A stretch of DNA of 64,000 nucleotides from Pontiellaceae bacterium (GTDB lineage: Bacteria > Verrucomicrobiota > Kiritimatiellia > Kiritimatiellales > Pontiellaceae), in contig JAFGVP010000062.1 of NCBI GenBank assembly GCA_016937945.1, positions 1 to 64,000 of the forward strand, written 5' to 3'. The notes beneath the pieces are model-generated. The model saw only the letters and a list, made by a program, of their open reading frames with translations. It made no database searches and was not told the DNA's origin. Both the position numbers and the translations under genes were made by a program. Positions 33,920 through 42,448 of the stretch are shown here, one piece after another; position 1 is the first letter of the stretch, and every line of letters starts with the position of its first letter.

Positions 33920-36274
33920 TTACTGATCTTCGTTAGGGATCAGGCGCAGCTTGCTTTCCGACCAGTTCCAGTCCTCCGGACTGAGCGTGGTATTTTTGTA
34001 GACGCGCTCGGTTTCTGCCTCAAGTTCTGCGTGATTCGTCATGACATACGGGGTCAGCAGTACGAGCAGTTCGCGCTGCACTTCGGTTTTGTGCACTGAA
34101 CTGAAGAGCAGTCGACCGATCAGCGGGATATCACCAAGAATCGGAATCTTGGTAACAGAATCATCCTTTTCCGTGGTCATCAATCCGCCCAGAGCAATGG
34201 TTCCGCGGTCCGGAATTGCTACAGAAGCCTGAAACTCACGATTAAGGATGATCGGGACATCGTTGTTGTCGATCGATACCGTACCGCCAAGCTGGTCGGC
34301 CTGCTGGCTGATTTCCATGACAACGAACCGCTTGGGATTGATGCGGGGGGTGACGGTCAGCTGGATACCGATATCCTTGTATTCGTACTGGGAGCTCTGA
34401 GTGCCGGAGCTGTTTGCATACGATGAGGTGGAGGTCACGACCGGACGCTGTTCGCCGATGCTCAGCGTGGCTTCGGTATTGTCGGTGGTCATGATGATGG
34501 GGGTTCCCAGAACGCGGGCATTATTGTCAGACGCTGCCATTTTTACGGCGAGCTCCGTGTTGATGCCCGTCACATTCTGGTAATACTTCAGCGCTCCGCC
34601 GGCAACGCTCTGGAGTCCGTTGGTGGCCAATGTGCTGACATCCCATGCGCCCATCTTGTCTCCGGCCTGCGTCTGGTAGAGCCATTGGATGCCGTGGTCC
34701 AGTCCCTTGGTGAGGCCGATTTCAAAAATATCCGCCTCAATCATGACCTGTTCGAGCATCACGTCGAGCTTGGCAATCATCACTTTGATCGCGGCAATGT
34801 CGCTTTTCCGTCCCGTAAGCAGGATGGAGTTGGAGCGGGTATCGGCCAGGATCTTTGTGTTTTCTGTGAGTTCGTCCATGTTCTCGAAAGAGACCCCGCC
34901 GCCTTCTGTCGGGGAGGCATTCGGAGTGACCCGCGTATTGCTTGTTGAGGTTCTGGACGTTCCTGAACTGGAGGCCGACGTCCGACTGTTTCGTGAGCTT
35001 GATGCCGGCGAGCTGCTCGAGCCGGAGGTGGAGCTACGTGAGCTTCCGGATGACGAGCCGCCGATCAGGCTGTTCAGCGTGCTGGCTAGTTCTTCTGCAT
35101 CGGCATATTCGAGGTTGACGACTTCAAAGGTAATTGCCGGTTCGACTTCCACGTCCAGCATTTTTATCATGTTCTCGAAAAATTCGAAGTTTTCCTTCTG
35201 GGAGAAGATGATAATCAGGTTGGTTCGCTCATCGGCCATAACCTTGACCGTTCCCTGGATAATGGTCTGGCTGCCGGCCTGTGTGGAGGAAATAGTCGCC
35301 TGACTGGGTGTGGTGGCAGTCGGCGTCTGATTGCGAGCCGCACGAATGACTGTCCGGCTGCTGGTCGTAGCAGTGCGGGATGATGATGTTGTCTGCTGGT
35401 CAACCTGGGCCGCGACAATAATCTCATTCAGCTTACTGGCGATTTCGGACGCTTCGGCGTAAACAATTTCATAAAAGCGAGGCTCTATGCGTGCACTGGC
35501 CTGATCGAGAAAATCAACAAGTTCGCGGATACGGATAATGTTGGATTCCGTATCGGTGATCAGCAGGCTGTTGCTCCCTTCCAGTGTCTGAATTTTACCG
35601 TAGGAGTGCATCAGGTGCTGAATCGCGGTCTGAACTTCTTTGATCTGGACGTTCTTCAACGGAATCATCTGGGATACCAGTCGGTCCCGTCCCTGATATT
35701 CCGCATCTTCGCTGTAGTTGACGATCCCGCCGTTTCCTGTCAGGTCGGCTGAGTTGGCCTGAACTACTTTGACAAATTTCTCACCGTAGGGAACAATTAT
35801 AATGTTGTTCATGGCGAGAATAGCTTCAAGTGCATCAATACATTCGGGAATCGTAAGCCGGTCTACCTTAAGGGAGATTGACGCCGCAACCTGATCGCTC
35901 TTCAGGTAAATCTTTCCGGTCCACTCGCTGTACATGCTCATGACGGTGTCGATATCAGCACTTGCAAATTCGAACGACTGCAACCGATCTCCATCCTGCT
36001 TAACCGGCGTGATCGCTGAGATCGACGAACGCGGCGTTCTGGTCGGAGGAACAAATGCCGGTTTTTCAGAAACAGCGGGTTCTTGCGTTTCCGGTTCCTG
36101 GGCAGGAGTGTTGTTGTTTTCCTCGACTGCTTCAACCTGCGGTGCCGGTGCGGTTGCCGGATCTTCCGGCGGCGGGCCGGCCGGAAAGGACGGCGGACCG
36201 CCCTGGGCAAACGCCATGGATAGGGGGAAAATACAGACTGCAGAGGCCAATATAAAGGTATGTGAGTATTTCAT
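33920..36274 (-). CDS. Outer-membrane secretin (GspD/PulD-like)
   Basis: A 784-residue secretin. Signal peptide about 1-20 (cleavage after MAFA), then a Pro-rich linker, N-terminal modules (about 95-330), a long Ser/Gly/Thr-rich loop (about 430-490) and the secretin core with VMIEADIFEIG, YEYKDIGIQLTVTPRI and the C-terminal VTKIPILGDIPLIGRLLF signature. It forms a large ring channel for type II secretion, pili or similar. ATG 36274 lies at the signal peptide. No ATPase, pilin or inner-membrane partner gene is in the window. Confidence 0.92.
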   Translation of the reverse strand: MKYSHTFILASAVCIFPLSMAFAQGGPPSFPAGPPPEDPATAPAPQVEAVEENNNTPAQEPETQEPAVSEKPAFVPPTRTPRSSISAITPVKQDGDRLQSFEFASADIDTVMSMYSEWTGKIYLKSDQVAASISLKVDRLTIPECIDALEAILAMNNIIIVPYGEKFVKVVQANSADLTGNGGIVNYSEDAEYQGRDRLVSQMIPLKNVQIKEVQTAIQHLMHSYGKIQTLEGSNSLLITDTESNIIRIRELVDFLDQASARIEPRFYEIVYAEASEIASKLNEIIVAAQVDQQTTSSSRTATTSSRTVIRAARNQTPTATTPSQATISSTQAGSQTIIQGTVKVMADERTNLIIIFSQKENFEFFENMIKMLDVEVEPAITFEVVNLEYADAEELASTLNSLIGGSSSGSSRSSTSGSSSSPASSSRNSRTSASSSGTSRTSTSNTRVTPNASPTEGGGVSFENMDELTENTKILADTRSNSILLTGRKSDIAAIKVMIAKLDVMLEQVMIEADIFEIGLTKGLDHGIQWLYQTQAGDKMGAWDVSTLATNGLQSVAGGALKYYQNVTGINTELAVKMAASDNNARVLGTPIIMTTDNTEATLSIGEQRPVVTSTSSYANSSGTQSSQYEYKDIGIQLTVTPRINPKRFVVMEISQQADQLGGTVSIDNNDVPIILNREFQASVAIPDRGTIALGGLMTTEKDDSVTKIPILGDIPLIGRLLFSSVHKTEVQRELLVLLTPYVMTNHAELEAETERVYKNTTLSPEDWNWSESKLRLIPNEDQ

Positions 36275-36345
36275 AGGCGCATATAACCATGTTTGGATAG
36301 ATTTATTGCAGTCTAGTTTTCTTCTTGCAGAAAGCAAGGCAGGGC

Positions 36346-36378
36346 ACAAAAAAACCGCCCCGGTTAAAGGGCGGTTTT
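36346..36378 (-). terminator. Intrinsic terminator of the hydrogenase operon
   Basis: A 10-bp perfect stem (36351-36360 with 36369-36378) with an eight-base loop; on the minus strand it is followed by a run of T, ending the operon 19 bases after the hndD stop. Confidence 0.9.
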
Positions 36379-36396
36379 TCGAGGTCTGCGACCGGT

Positions 36397-38145
36397 TTAC
36401 TTCTTGTAAACCAGACGTTCCATATAGTCGGTGTGCAACAGCTCATGTGCCTTGTGGCTGAGCGGTGCGCCGAGGAACTCGTCGTAGATTTTGGTGATCA
36501 TCGGGTTGTGGTGCGAGCAGCGCTGTACCGATTTTTCGTCGTCGGAGTAGAGGCCGGCCGTACGCTTCAGACGAATTTCGTCCGTTGCGCCGTGAGGCTG
36601 TCCGCCGCCACCGATGCAGCCGCCGCGGCAGGCCATTACTTCGATGAAGTGCCACGGAATCTCTTCTCCCTTTTCCTTGGCTTCGCGAACCTTGTTCAGA
36701 ACGGCTTCCACATTGCCCATCTGATGGGCGATCGCCACGCGCACTTCCGTGCCCTTGATGTCGATTGTGGCTTCCTTCACGCCTTCAAGACCGCGGACAT
36801 CCATAAAGTTGACATCTTCGAGATCTTCCTTGGTGATCAGGAAGTAAGCTGAACGAAGCGCTGCTTCCATAACGCCTCCGGTAACTCCGAAGATCGTGCC
36901 GGCTCCGGTGTATTCGCCGAGCAGGCTGTCCACTTCTTCTTCCGGTAGGGAGTTGAAGTCGATACCCGCCTGCTTGATCATGCGAGCCAGTTCGCGGGTG
37001 GTCAGGGCGACGTCCACGTCCTGGAACCCCGTGGAGCTCATGTTGTCGTCGCGCGATACTTCAAACTTCTTGGCGGTACACGGCATGATCGAAACCACAT
37101 ACATGTCTTTCGGATCAATCTGCGCCTGTTCCGCATAGTAGGACTTGGCCATGGCGCCGAGCATCTGCTGAGGCGACTTGGCGGTCGAGAAGTTCGGAAT
37201 GAAGTCGTTGGCGTATTTTTCCATGTAGTCGGTCCATGCCGGGCAGCAACTGGTAATCTGCGGAAGGACGCCGCCTTCGGTCACGCGCTTCACGAATTCC
37301 GTTCCTTCTTCAAGGATGGTCAGGTCGGCCGAGAAGTTGGTGTCGAATACGGCATCGAATCCAAGACGGCGCAGGGCCGCATAGAGCTTGCCGGTTGCGA
37401 GCTCGCCCGGTTCCAATCCGAACGCTTCGCCGATAGCTACGCGGACCGCCGGAGCGATCTGTACAACGCAATGTTTTTCGCCGGCCTTAATGGCATTCCA
37501 AACGGTGCGGCATTCCGACTTTTCATAGATGGCGCCGACCGGGCAGTGGGCCGAGCACTGGCCGCACTTGATGCAGGGGCTTTCATCCAGTGTTACGTCA
37601 GCTGCCGGAGCGAGGCGGGTGCCGTCGCCGCGACCGATGAATTCGAGGGCGTGAACGCCCTGCATTTCCTGACAGACCAAAACGCAGCGTCCGCACTGTA
37701 CGCATTTTTCCGGATTCAGCACGATAGAGGTCGTGGAGGTGTCCGGCGCAATCTCCCGAACGCGCTTTTCGAACGGGATTTCGCGGATGCCGAAGTCGGA
37801 GGCCAGATCCTGCAGTTCGCAGTTTCCGCTGCGTCCGCACTGAAGACAGTCGTTCGGATGCGTGGAAAGAATCAGTTCCAGAACCGTGCGGCGGACTTCC
37901 ACAACTTCCGGGTCGTGGGTGATCACTTTCATGCCCGGGCCGACGGCCGTGGCACAGGCACGCAGCATTTTCGGGGATCCTTCCACCTTGACCACGCAGA
38001 TGCCGCAGGCGGCCCATGCGTCGAGGTCGGAGTGGTAACACAGCTTTGGAATTGCAACGCCCACTTCCTTTGCAGCATTCAGGATGGTGGTTCCTGCCGG
38101 GACGCTAACGGGAATTCCATTAATTTCGAGTTCAACCATAGACAT
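36397..38145 (-). CDS. hndD: [FeFe] hydrogenase catalytic subunit HndD/HydA
   Basis: A 582-residue cytosolic iron-iron hydrogenase. N-terminal [2Fe-2S] domain (CYHSDLDAWAACGIC), His-ligated [4Fe-4S] site (HPNDCLQCGRSGNC), two ferredoxin-type clusters (CVQCGRCVLVCQ and CIKCGQCSAHCP), then the H-cluster motifs TSCCPAW (near 297), MPCTAKKFE (near 353) and EVMACRGGCIGGGGQP (near 505). The full set of H-cluster cysteines is present, so it should be active. Size and context match the HndABCD NAD(P)-linked and bifurcating type. GGAGTAAGAAA precedes ATG 38145. The maturases HydE/F/G are not in the window. Confidence 0.97.
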   Translation of the reverse strand: MSMVELEINGIPVSVPAGTTILNAAKEVGVAIPKLCYHSDLDAWAACGICVVKVEGSPKMLRACATAVGPGMKVITHDPEVVEVRRTVLELILSTHPNDCLQCGRSGNCELQDLASDFGIREIPFEKRVREIAPDTSTTSIVLNPEKCVQCGRCVLVCQEMQGVHALEFIGRGDGTRLAPAADVTLDESPCIKCGQCSAHCPVGAIYEKSECRTVWNAIKAGEKHCVVQIAPAVRVAIGEAFGLEPGELATGKLYAALRRLGFDAVFDTNFSADLTILEEGTEFVKRVTEGGVLPQITSCCPAWTDYMEKYANDFIPNFSTAKSPQQMLGAMAKSYYAEQAQIDPKDMYVVSIMPCTAKKFEVSRDDNMSSTGFQDVDVALTTRELARMIKQAGIDFNSLPEEEVDSLLGEYTGAGTIFGVTGGVMEAALRSAYFLITKEDLEDVNFMDVRGLEGVKEATIDIKGTEVRVAIAHQMGNVEAVLNKVREAKEKGEEIPWHFIEVMACRGGCIGGGGQPHGATDEIRLKRTAGLYSDDEKSVQRCSHHNPMITKIYDEFLGAPLSHKAHELLHTDYMERLVYKK

Positions 38146-38156
38146 TTTCTTACTCC

Positions 38157-39935
38157 TTATCCCTTGAGGATTGCGTCAAATTTACATTTGTCGAAGCACT
38201 GACCACACTTGATGCACTGGTCGTTGTTGATGACATGAGGCTTCTTGACTTCACCGCTGATGCAGTTGACCGGGCAGACACGCGAACAGGCCGTACAGCC
38301 GATGCACTTGTCCTCAACGATCGTGTAGGACAGCAGATCCTTACACTTGCCGGCCGGACACTTCTTATCGTTGATGTGAGCCATGTACTCATCTTCGAAA
38401 TAGTTCAGCGTGGACATGATCGGGTTCGGTGCAGTCTGGCCCAGTCCGCAAAGCGATGCCTTGCGCATGGCCTGCGCGAGATCCTTGAGTTTTTCAAGGT
38501 CTTCGAGCGAACCCTTGCCCTTGGAGATCTTGTCGAGGATGTTGTAGTTGGTGCGGCCGCCGATACGGCAGGGGGAGCACTTGCCGCAGGATTCATCCAC
38601 CGTGAACTCGAGGTAGAACTTGGTTACATCGATCATGCAGTCGTCTTCGTCCATCACGATCATGCCGCCGGAACCCATCATCGAACCGATGCCCATCAGG
38701 CTTTCGTAGTCGATCGGGGTGTCGAGGTAATCTTCCGTGATAACACCGCCGGAGGGACCGCCGGTCTGGGCCGCCTTGAACTTTTTACCGCCGCGGATGC
38801 CGCCGCCGATATCGTAGATGATTTCGCGGAGCGTCGTGCCCATCGGAACTTCGATCAGTCCGGAGTTGTTGATCTTGCCGGTCAGGGCGAAAACCTTGGT
38901 TCCCTTGCTGGTTTCCGTGCCGATGCTGCTGTACCAGGCGGAACCCTTCAGGATGATCATCGGGATGTTGGCCCAGGTTTCAACGTTGTTGATCACGGTA
39001 GGCTTGCCCCACAGGCCCTTGACGGCCGGGAAGGGAGGCCGCGGAACCGGCATGCCGCGCTTACCTTCGATCGAGGCGAGCAGGGCGGTTTCTTCGCCGC
39101 AGACAAATGCGCCGGCGCCGAGGCGGAGCTCGATGTCGAAGCTGAAGCCGGATCCGAGAATGTTTTCTCCGAGCAGTCCGTATTCGCGGGCCTGCTTGAT
39201 GGCGTTTTCAAGACGTTCAATCGCCAGCGGATATTCAGCGCGGATGTAGATGAAGCCCTGGTTGGCGCCGACGGTGTATCCGGCGATGGTCATAGCTTCG
39301 AGAACGGAGTGGGGGTCACCTTCGCAGGTGGAGCGGTCCATGTAGGCACCCGGGTCACCTTCGTCGGCATTGCAGACCACATACTTCTGGTCGGACTGGG
39401 CATTCTTCGTGAATCCCCACTTCAGTCCGGTCGGGAAGCCGGCACCGCCGCGACCGCGCAGTCCGGCCGCCTTGAGTTCTTCGATAACTTCATCGCCGGT
39501 CATTTCGAAGATGACCTTTTCCAGCGCGGCATAGCCGTCGCGGGCAATGTATTCATCAATGTATTCCGGATTGATGACGCCGCAGTTGCGCAGCACAATG
39601 CGCTGCTGCTTCTGGTAGAAGTCGATATTGTCGGAAGAGCCCTTCTGTTCCTTGTCATAAAGGAGGGCTTCAATCTGACGACCCTTGACGATGTGCTCTG
39701 AAACAATTTCCTTGGCGTGTTCGGGGCCGACTTTGACATAGAAGGATTCGTCGGGGAGGATCTTAACAATCGGACCTTGTTCGCAGAAGCCGAAGCAACC
39801 GGTCTTCACGAGCTGAGCTTCGGTCTCGACGCCCTGTTCCTTCAGTTCCTTTTCAAGCGCTTCGTAGAGCGCGATGCCTTTGCTGGATTCGCACGCGGTT
39901 CCAGCGCACACGAGAATGTAGTTTTTGTATGCCAT
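38157..39935 (-). CDS. hndC: Hydrogenase flavoprotein subunit HndC (NuoF-like)
   Basis: A 592-residue FMN- and NAD-binding subunit. N-terminal thioredoxin-like [2Fe-2S] domain (VCAGTACESSKG, TGCFGFCEQGP), then NuoF core with NAD loop GRGGAGFPTGLKWG, FMN segment GDPGAYMDRSTCEGDPH, SLBB region and cluster motif ESCGKCSPCRIG, and a C-terminal 2[4Fe-4S] domain (CIGCTACSRVCP and CIKCGQCFDKCK). This is the module that exchanges electrons with NADH. It is 11 bases upstream of hndD and follows hndB closely. Confidence 0.96.
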   Translation of the reverse strand: MAYKNYILVCAGTACESSKGIALYEALEKELKEQGVETEAQLVKTGCFGFCEQGPIVKILPDESFYVKVGPEHAKEIVSEHIVKGRQIEALLYDKEQKGSSDNIDFYQKQQRIVLRNCGVINPEYIDEYIARDGYAALEKVIFEMTGDEVIEELKAAGLRGRGGAGFPTGLKWGFTKNAQSDQKYVVCNADEGDPGAYMDRSTCEGDPHSVLEAMTIAGYTVGANQGFIYIRAEYPLAIERLENAIKQAREYGLLGENILGSGFSFDIELRLGAGAFVCGEETALLASIEGKRGMPVPRPPFPAVKGLWGKPTVINNVETWANIPMIILKGSAWYSSIGTETSKGTKVFALTGKINNSGLIEVPMGTTLREIIYDIGGGIRGGKKFKAAQTGGPSGGVITEDYLDTPIDYESLMGIGSMMGSGGMIVMDEDDCMIDVTKFYLEFTVDESCGKCSPCRIGGRTNYNILDKISKGKGSLEDLEKLKDLAQAMRKASLCGLGQTAPNPIMSTLNYFEDEYMAHINDKKCPAGKCKDLLSYTIVEDKCIGCTACSRVCPVNCISGEVKKPHVINNDQCIKCGQCFDKCKFDAILKG

Positions 39936-39947
39936 GGTGTAACCTGC

Positions 39948-40337
39948 CTATTTGATGATATCTACTGCGGGTTTGTCGAAAATGTGATCGCTGACGAGCG
40001 ACTTTCCGATGATGTGTTCCTTAACGATCCGGCGCGCCACCTTGTCGTCCACGTTTCCGTAGATTACGCGCGGCATGCCCGGAACATCCACTTCAACCGT
40101 GGGTTCGGAAAAGCACAGGCCCATGCAGCCGGTCTGGCTGATCTTGGTGTCCGTGATGTTGTGGCTTTCCAGTTCGTCGAGGAATGCGTCGAATGCGTCT
40201 TTTGCGCCGGCGGCGATGCCGCAGGTGCCCATTCCGATGATGATCTGTGCGGACTTATCGTTGCTGTCGCGCTGGGTCATCTGTTTCTTTTTCTCTTCGC
40301 GAAGCTTGCGAAGCTCATCAAGTGTCATCTTAGCCAT
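39948..40337 (-). CDS. hndB: Hydrogenase subunit HndB, thioredoxin-like ferredoxin
   Basis: A 129-residue protein of the (2Fe-2S) ferredoxin domain family. A short charged N-terminal helix is followed by GMGTCGIAAGAKDAF and TGCMGLCFSEP; three cysteines are visible, as I recall for HndB, rather than four in the classic fold. It is the small electron-transfer subunit of HndABCD. The frame is open three codons upstream (GTG 40346), but ATG 40337 has AAAGGTGG five bases before it. Confidence 0.9.
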   Translation of the reverse strand: MAKMTLDELRKLREEKKKQMTQRDSNDKSAQIIIGMGTCGIAAGAKDAFDAFLDELESHNITDTKISQTGCMGLCFSEPTVEVDVPGMPRVIYGNVDDKVARRIVKEHIIGKSLVSDHIFDKPAVDIIK

Positions 40338-40353
40338 GTTACCCACCTTTCGT

Positions 40354-40899
40354 TTAAACTTCCCTTAATTCGTCTTCATTTCCCTGGATGAACTGCCTGA
40401 GCAGCAGCAGGCTTTCCGTATCGTTCAGGTCGCCGAGAGCGTCTGAGAGCTCTTCTCTGCTGATGCTGTACTCTTTTTCTCCGATCTGATGCTTCAGGAT
40501 CAGGTTTCCCTCATATCCATAAGTCATCAGTGTAACCGCCGCCGTCGTCAGGTTTCCGAATTCCGGAAGGTCCAGGTGATTCGGATCGAACTGGAAGGTT
40601 ACCGTGGTGCCCACGCCTTCTTCCGATTCAATCGAGGCCGTCCCTTCGGTCATCTCCGCCGTCTGGAAAAGGAAAGGGAGGCCGAGTCCCACTTTGCGGT
40701 GCCGATGTTTTATCCCGTCGGTAAAGAAGGGATCCCTTGCTTTCTGCAGGGTTTCAGCATCCATGCCTTTTCCGTTGTCTGCGATTACGACATTCAGATT
40801 TGAGTCGTTCTCCTTGATTTCCAGGGTGATCTCCGTTGCGCGCGCTTCGATCGAGTTCTGCACCAGATCGGTAATCATGTCGCACAACGTCGCGTGCAT
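40354..40899 (-). CDS. HATPase (GHKL) protein in hydrogenase operon
   Basis: A 181-residue protein that is mostly a GHKL ATP-binding domain: N box LVQNSIEARATEI, G1 DNGKGMDAE, F box PFFT, G2 KVGLGLPFL and G3 GVGTTVTF, then a 70-residue C-terminal part. It has no sensor, no dimerisation/phospho-histidine helix and no transmembrane region, so it is not a standard sensor kinase. The N box resembles MutL as much as kinases. It lies three bases after hndA and 16 before hndB. The same insertion is known to me from clostridial hydrogenase operons, role unknown. Confidence 0.88.
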   Translation of the reverse strand: MHATLCDMITDLVQNSIEARATEITLEIKENDSNLNVVIADNGKGMDAETLQKARDPFFTDGIKHRHRKVGLGLPFLFQTAEMTEGTASIESEEGVGTTVTFQFDPNHLDLPEFGNLTTAAVTLMTYGYEGNLILKHQIGEKEYSISREELSDALGDLNDTESLLLLRQFIQGNEDELREV

Positions 40900-40902
40900 T
40901 GT

Positions 40903-41388
40903 TTATTTACCTTCGTACTGATCGATAATCTTGCTCATCTGCTTGGTCGTGACGCCGCCGAATACTTCGCCGTTAACCGTCAGAACCGGAGCCAGACCGC
41001 AGCAGCCGATGCAACGAACCGCTTCAACGGAAAATTCGCCGTCCTCGGTTACTGTGTTGAGGCCGACGCCGAGGATTCGCTGGCATTCGTCGATCAGGTC
41101 CTGTCCGCCCTTGAGGTAGCAGGCGGTTCCCATGCAGACCGCGATCTGGTTGCGTCCGGGCTTGGTCAGCTTAAAGAAATGGTAGAAGGTGATAACGCCG
41201 TAAATCTTGGCTACCGGAATATTCAGGGCTTCGGCCACTTCAAATGCGGCTTCGCGCGGGATGAAACCGAACTCACCCTGTACACGGTGCAGGATCATGA
41301 TCAGGTTGCCGGGTTTGGGCCGCCACTCTTCAATGAAGGCTTCGATTTCCGGCGTCAGCATTTTTTCTTTCTCAGCGGTAGCAGTCAT
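40903..41388 (-). CDS. hndA: Hydrogenase subunit HndA (NuoE-like)
   Basis: A 161-residue thioredoxin-like [2Fe-2S] subunit. Helical N-terminus (PKPGNLIMILHRVQGEFG-like RPKPGNLIMILHRVQGEFGF), KIYGVITFYHFF, then cluster ligands in CMGTACYLKGG and VRCIGCCGLAPVL. It pairs with HndC to oxidise or reduce NAD. First gene of the hydrogenase operon, with TTGGAGGAAA before ATG 41388 and a promoter and candidate operators about 150 bases upstream. Confidence 0.95.
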   Translation of the reverse strand: MTATAEKEKMLTPEIEAFIEEWRPKPGNLIMILHRVQGEFGFIPREAAFEVAEALNIPVAKIYGVITFYHFFKLTKPGRNQIAVCMGTACYLKGGQDLIDECQRILGVGLNTVTEDGEFSVEAVRCIGCCGLAPVLTVNGEVFGGVTTKQMSKIIDQYEGK

Positions 41389-41501
41389 ATTTTTCCTCCA
41401 ATTTAGGCGGCTGTGTTCCTGTTAAAAACTTCCCCAGACCGGTCGCTGTGCAAAACCCCTTTTGCAGTCCCCTCGGGTTTTTGATACGTGATTGAATCGA
41501 C

Positions 41502-41526
41502 CCGGTTAACCGGTTTTTTGTTAAAA
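41502..41526. promoter_or_regulatory. Candidate redox operator of the hydrogenase operon
   Basis: A perfect 12-bp palindrome CCGGTTAACCGG (41502-41513) is followed by TTGTTAA (41518-41524), the half-site of the Rex consensus. Both lie just downstream of the hndA promoter's -10 element, a classic repressor position. GGTTAAC also recurs right before the rex start codon (41673-41679). The full inverted Rex consensus is not present. Confidence 0.45.
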
Positions 41527-41535
41527 GTGGCTGGC

Positions 41536-41563
41536 AATATAGGCGTCCCCTTGACGCCGTAAA
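41536..41563 (-). promoter_or_regulatory. Candidate promoter of the hnd operon
   Basis: Read on the minus strand: TTTACG (41563-41558), a 16-base spacer and TATATT (41541-41536). It lies about 148 bases before hndA, leaving a long leader that covers the palindrome. Confidence 0.5.
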
Positions 41564-41611
41564 TAAAAAAAGCGGGATTCGCATTGTTTATACAGCATGC
41601 AGGTAATATTA

Positions 41612-41629
41612 ATGACAACATAATGTCAT
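41612..41629. promoter_or_regulatory. Inverted repeat ATGACA-N6-TGTCAT upstream of rex
   Basis: A perfect 6-bp inverted repeat with 6-base spacing in an AT-rich part of the rex upstream region, about 50 bases before rex. It looks like an operator, possibly for autoregulation or for another dimeric regulator. Confidence 0.45.
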
Positions 41630-41679
41630 GGCATTTATTTATATGTTACGATCGCAACAATAAAAGAGGTTTGGTTAAC

Positions 41680-42321
41680 ATGAATTCGAATCAGGAAGTA
41701 ATCCGGCGCCTTTCCCGTTACCGGAATGTCATGCGGAAAATGAAGGCGCTCGGATTGGTGAAGGTGTTCTCGGATAATCTCGCCGACGCCATAGGCGTTT
41801 CTCCTTCGTTGGTGCGCAAAGACTTTTCCATGTTTAACCTTTCCGGCAACAAGCGTGGCGGGTATCGGATTGATGATCTTGTCGCGAAGCTGAACGTCCT
41901 GCTCGGAAAGGATAAGAAACAGAAGATTGTCATTATCGGCTGCGGGAAGCTGGGGCAGGCGCTGATGAACCATAACGGGTTTCCGCGTGTCGGAATCCGG
42001 GTGGTTGCCGGCTTTGATTCCGATCCGGCGGTGCTCGATCCTGATGCGCCCATTCCGATTCTGCACGTAAAAGATATCAAGGAGTTTGTTAATGATAACG
42101 AAATCCGGGTGGCGGCCCTGACCGTTCCGGAGCCGGCGGCGCAGGGAATGATCGACACGCTTCGTAAAACCTGCTGCAAAGGCGTGATCAACTTTGCGCC
42201 GATCTCCCTGAAAAGCGCCGAAGACTTTTTGGTTCATAACATCAATATCGAACAGGAGATTGAAAATCTGTTCTATAACATTCACTTCTCGGAAACCCAT
42301 CCGCCCCGGGGTGGGCAATAA
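41680..42321 (+). CDS. rex: Redox-sensing transcriptional repressor Rex
   Basis: A 213-residue dimeric NADH sensor. N-terminal winged helix (about 1-75: RRLSRYRNVMRKM, DAIGVSPSLVRKDFSMF) and C-terminal Rossmann domain with IIGCGKLGQAL near residue 88 and GFDSDP. NADH binding releases it from DNA, turning on fermentation genes. The frame is open from 41584, but ATG 41680 preceded by AAGAGG gives the family start. It is divergent from the hydrogenase operon, whose promoter has a candidate operator. Confidence 0.94.
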   Translation: MNSNQEVIRRLSRYRNVMRKMKALGLVKVFSDNLADAIGVSPSLVRKDFSMFNLSGNKRGGYRIDDLVAKLNVLLGKDKKQKIVIIGCGKLGQALMNHNGFPRVGIRVVAGFDSDPAVLDPDAPIPILHVKDIKEFVNDNEIRVAALTVPEPAAQGMIDTLRKTCCKGVINFAPISLKSAEDFLVHNINIEQEIENLFYNIHFSETHPPRGGQ

Positions 42322-42448
42322 GTTGTGACTGCTTCATTTGTGGTTCGGACGACGGGTCGGTTTCTTCTTCTAGCATCTGCAGATTCCGGCTTGGTTTGGT
42401 CGTGTTTTTTGGGCATGGTCTCTGTTTCAAAGTTTATTGGGGGAATCC

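Noticed and set aside
34916-35060. Ser-rich repeat in the secretin as a possible tandem repeat locus
   Set aside because: It is a low-complexity linker with varied codons, not a tandem DNA repeat.
38235-39701. A 488-codon frame antisense to hndC
   Set aside because: Same cause: codon bias leaves the reverse frame open, and the sense frame is a complete NuoF-like protein.
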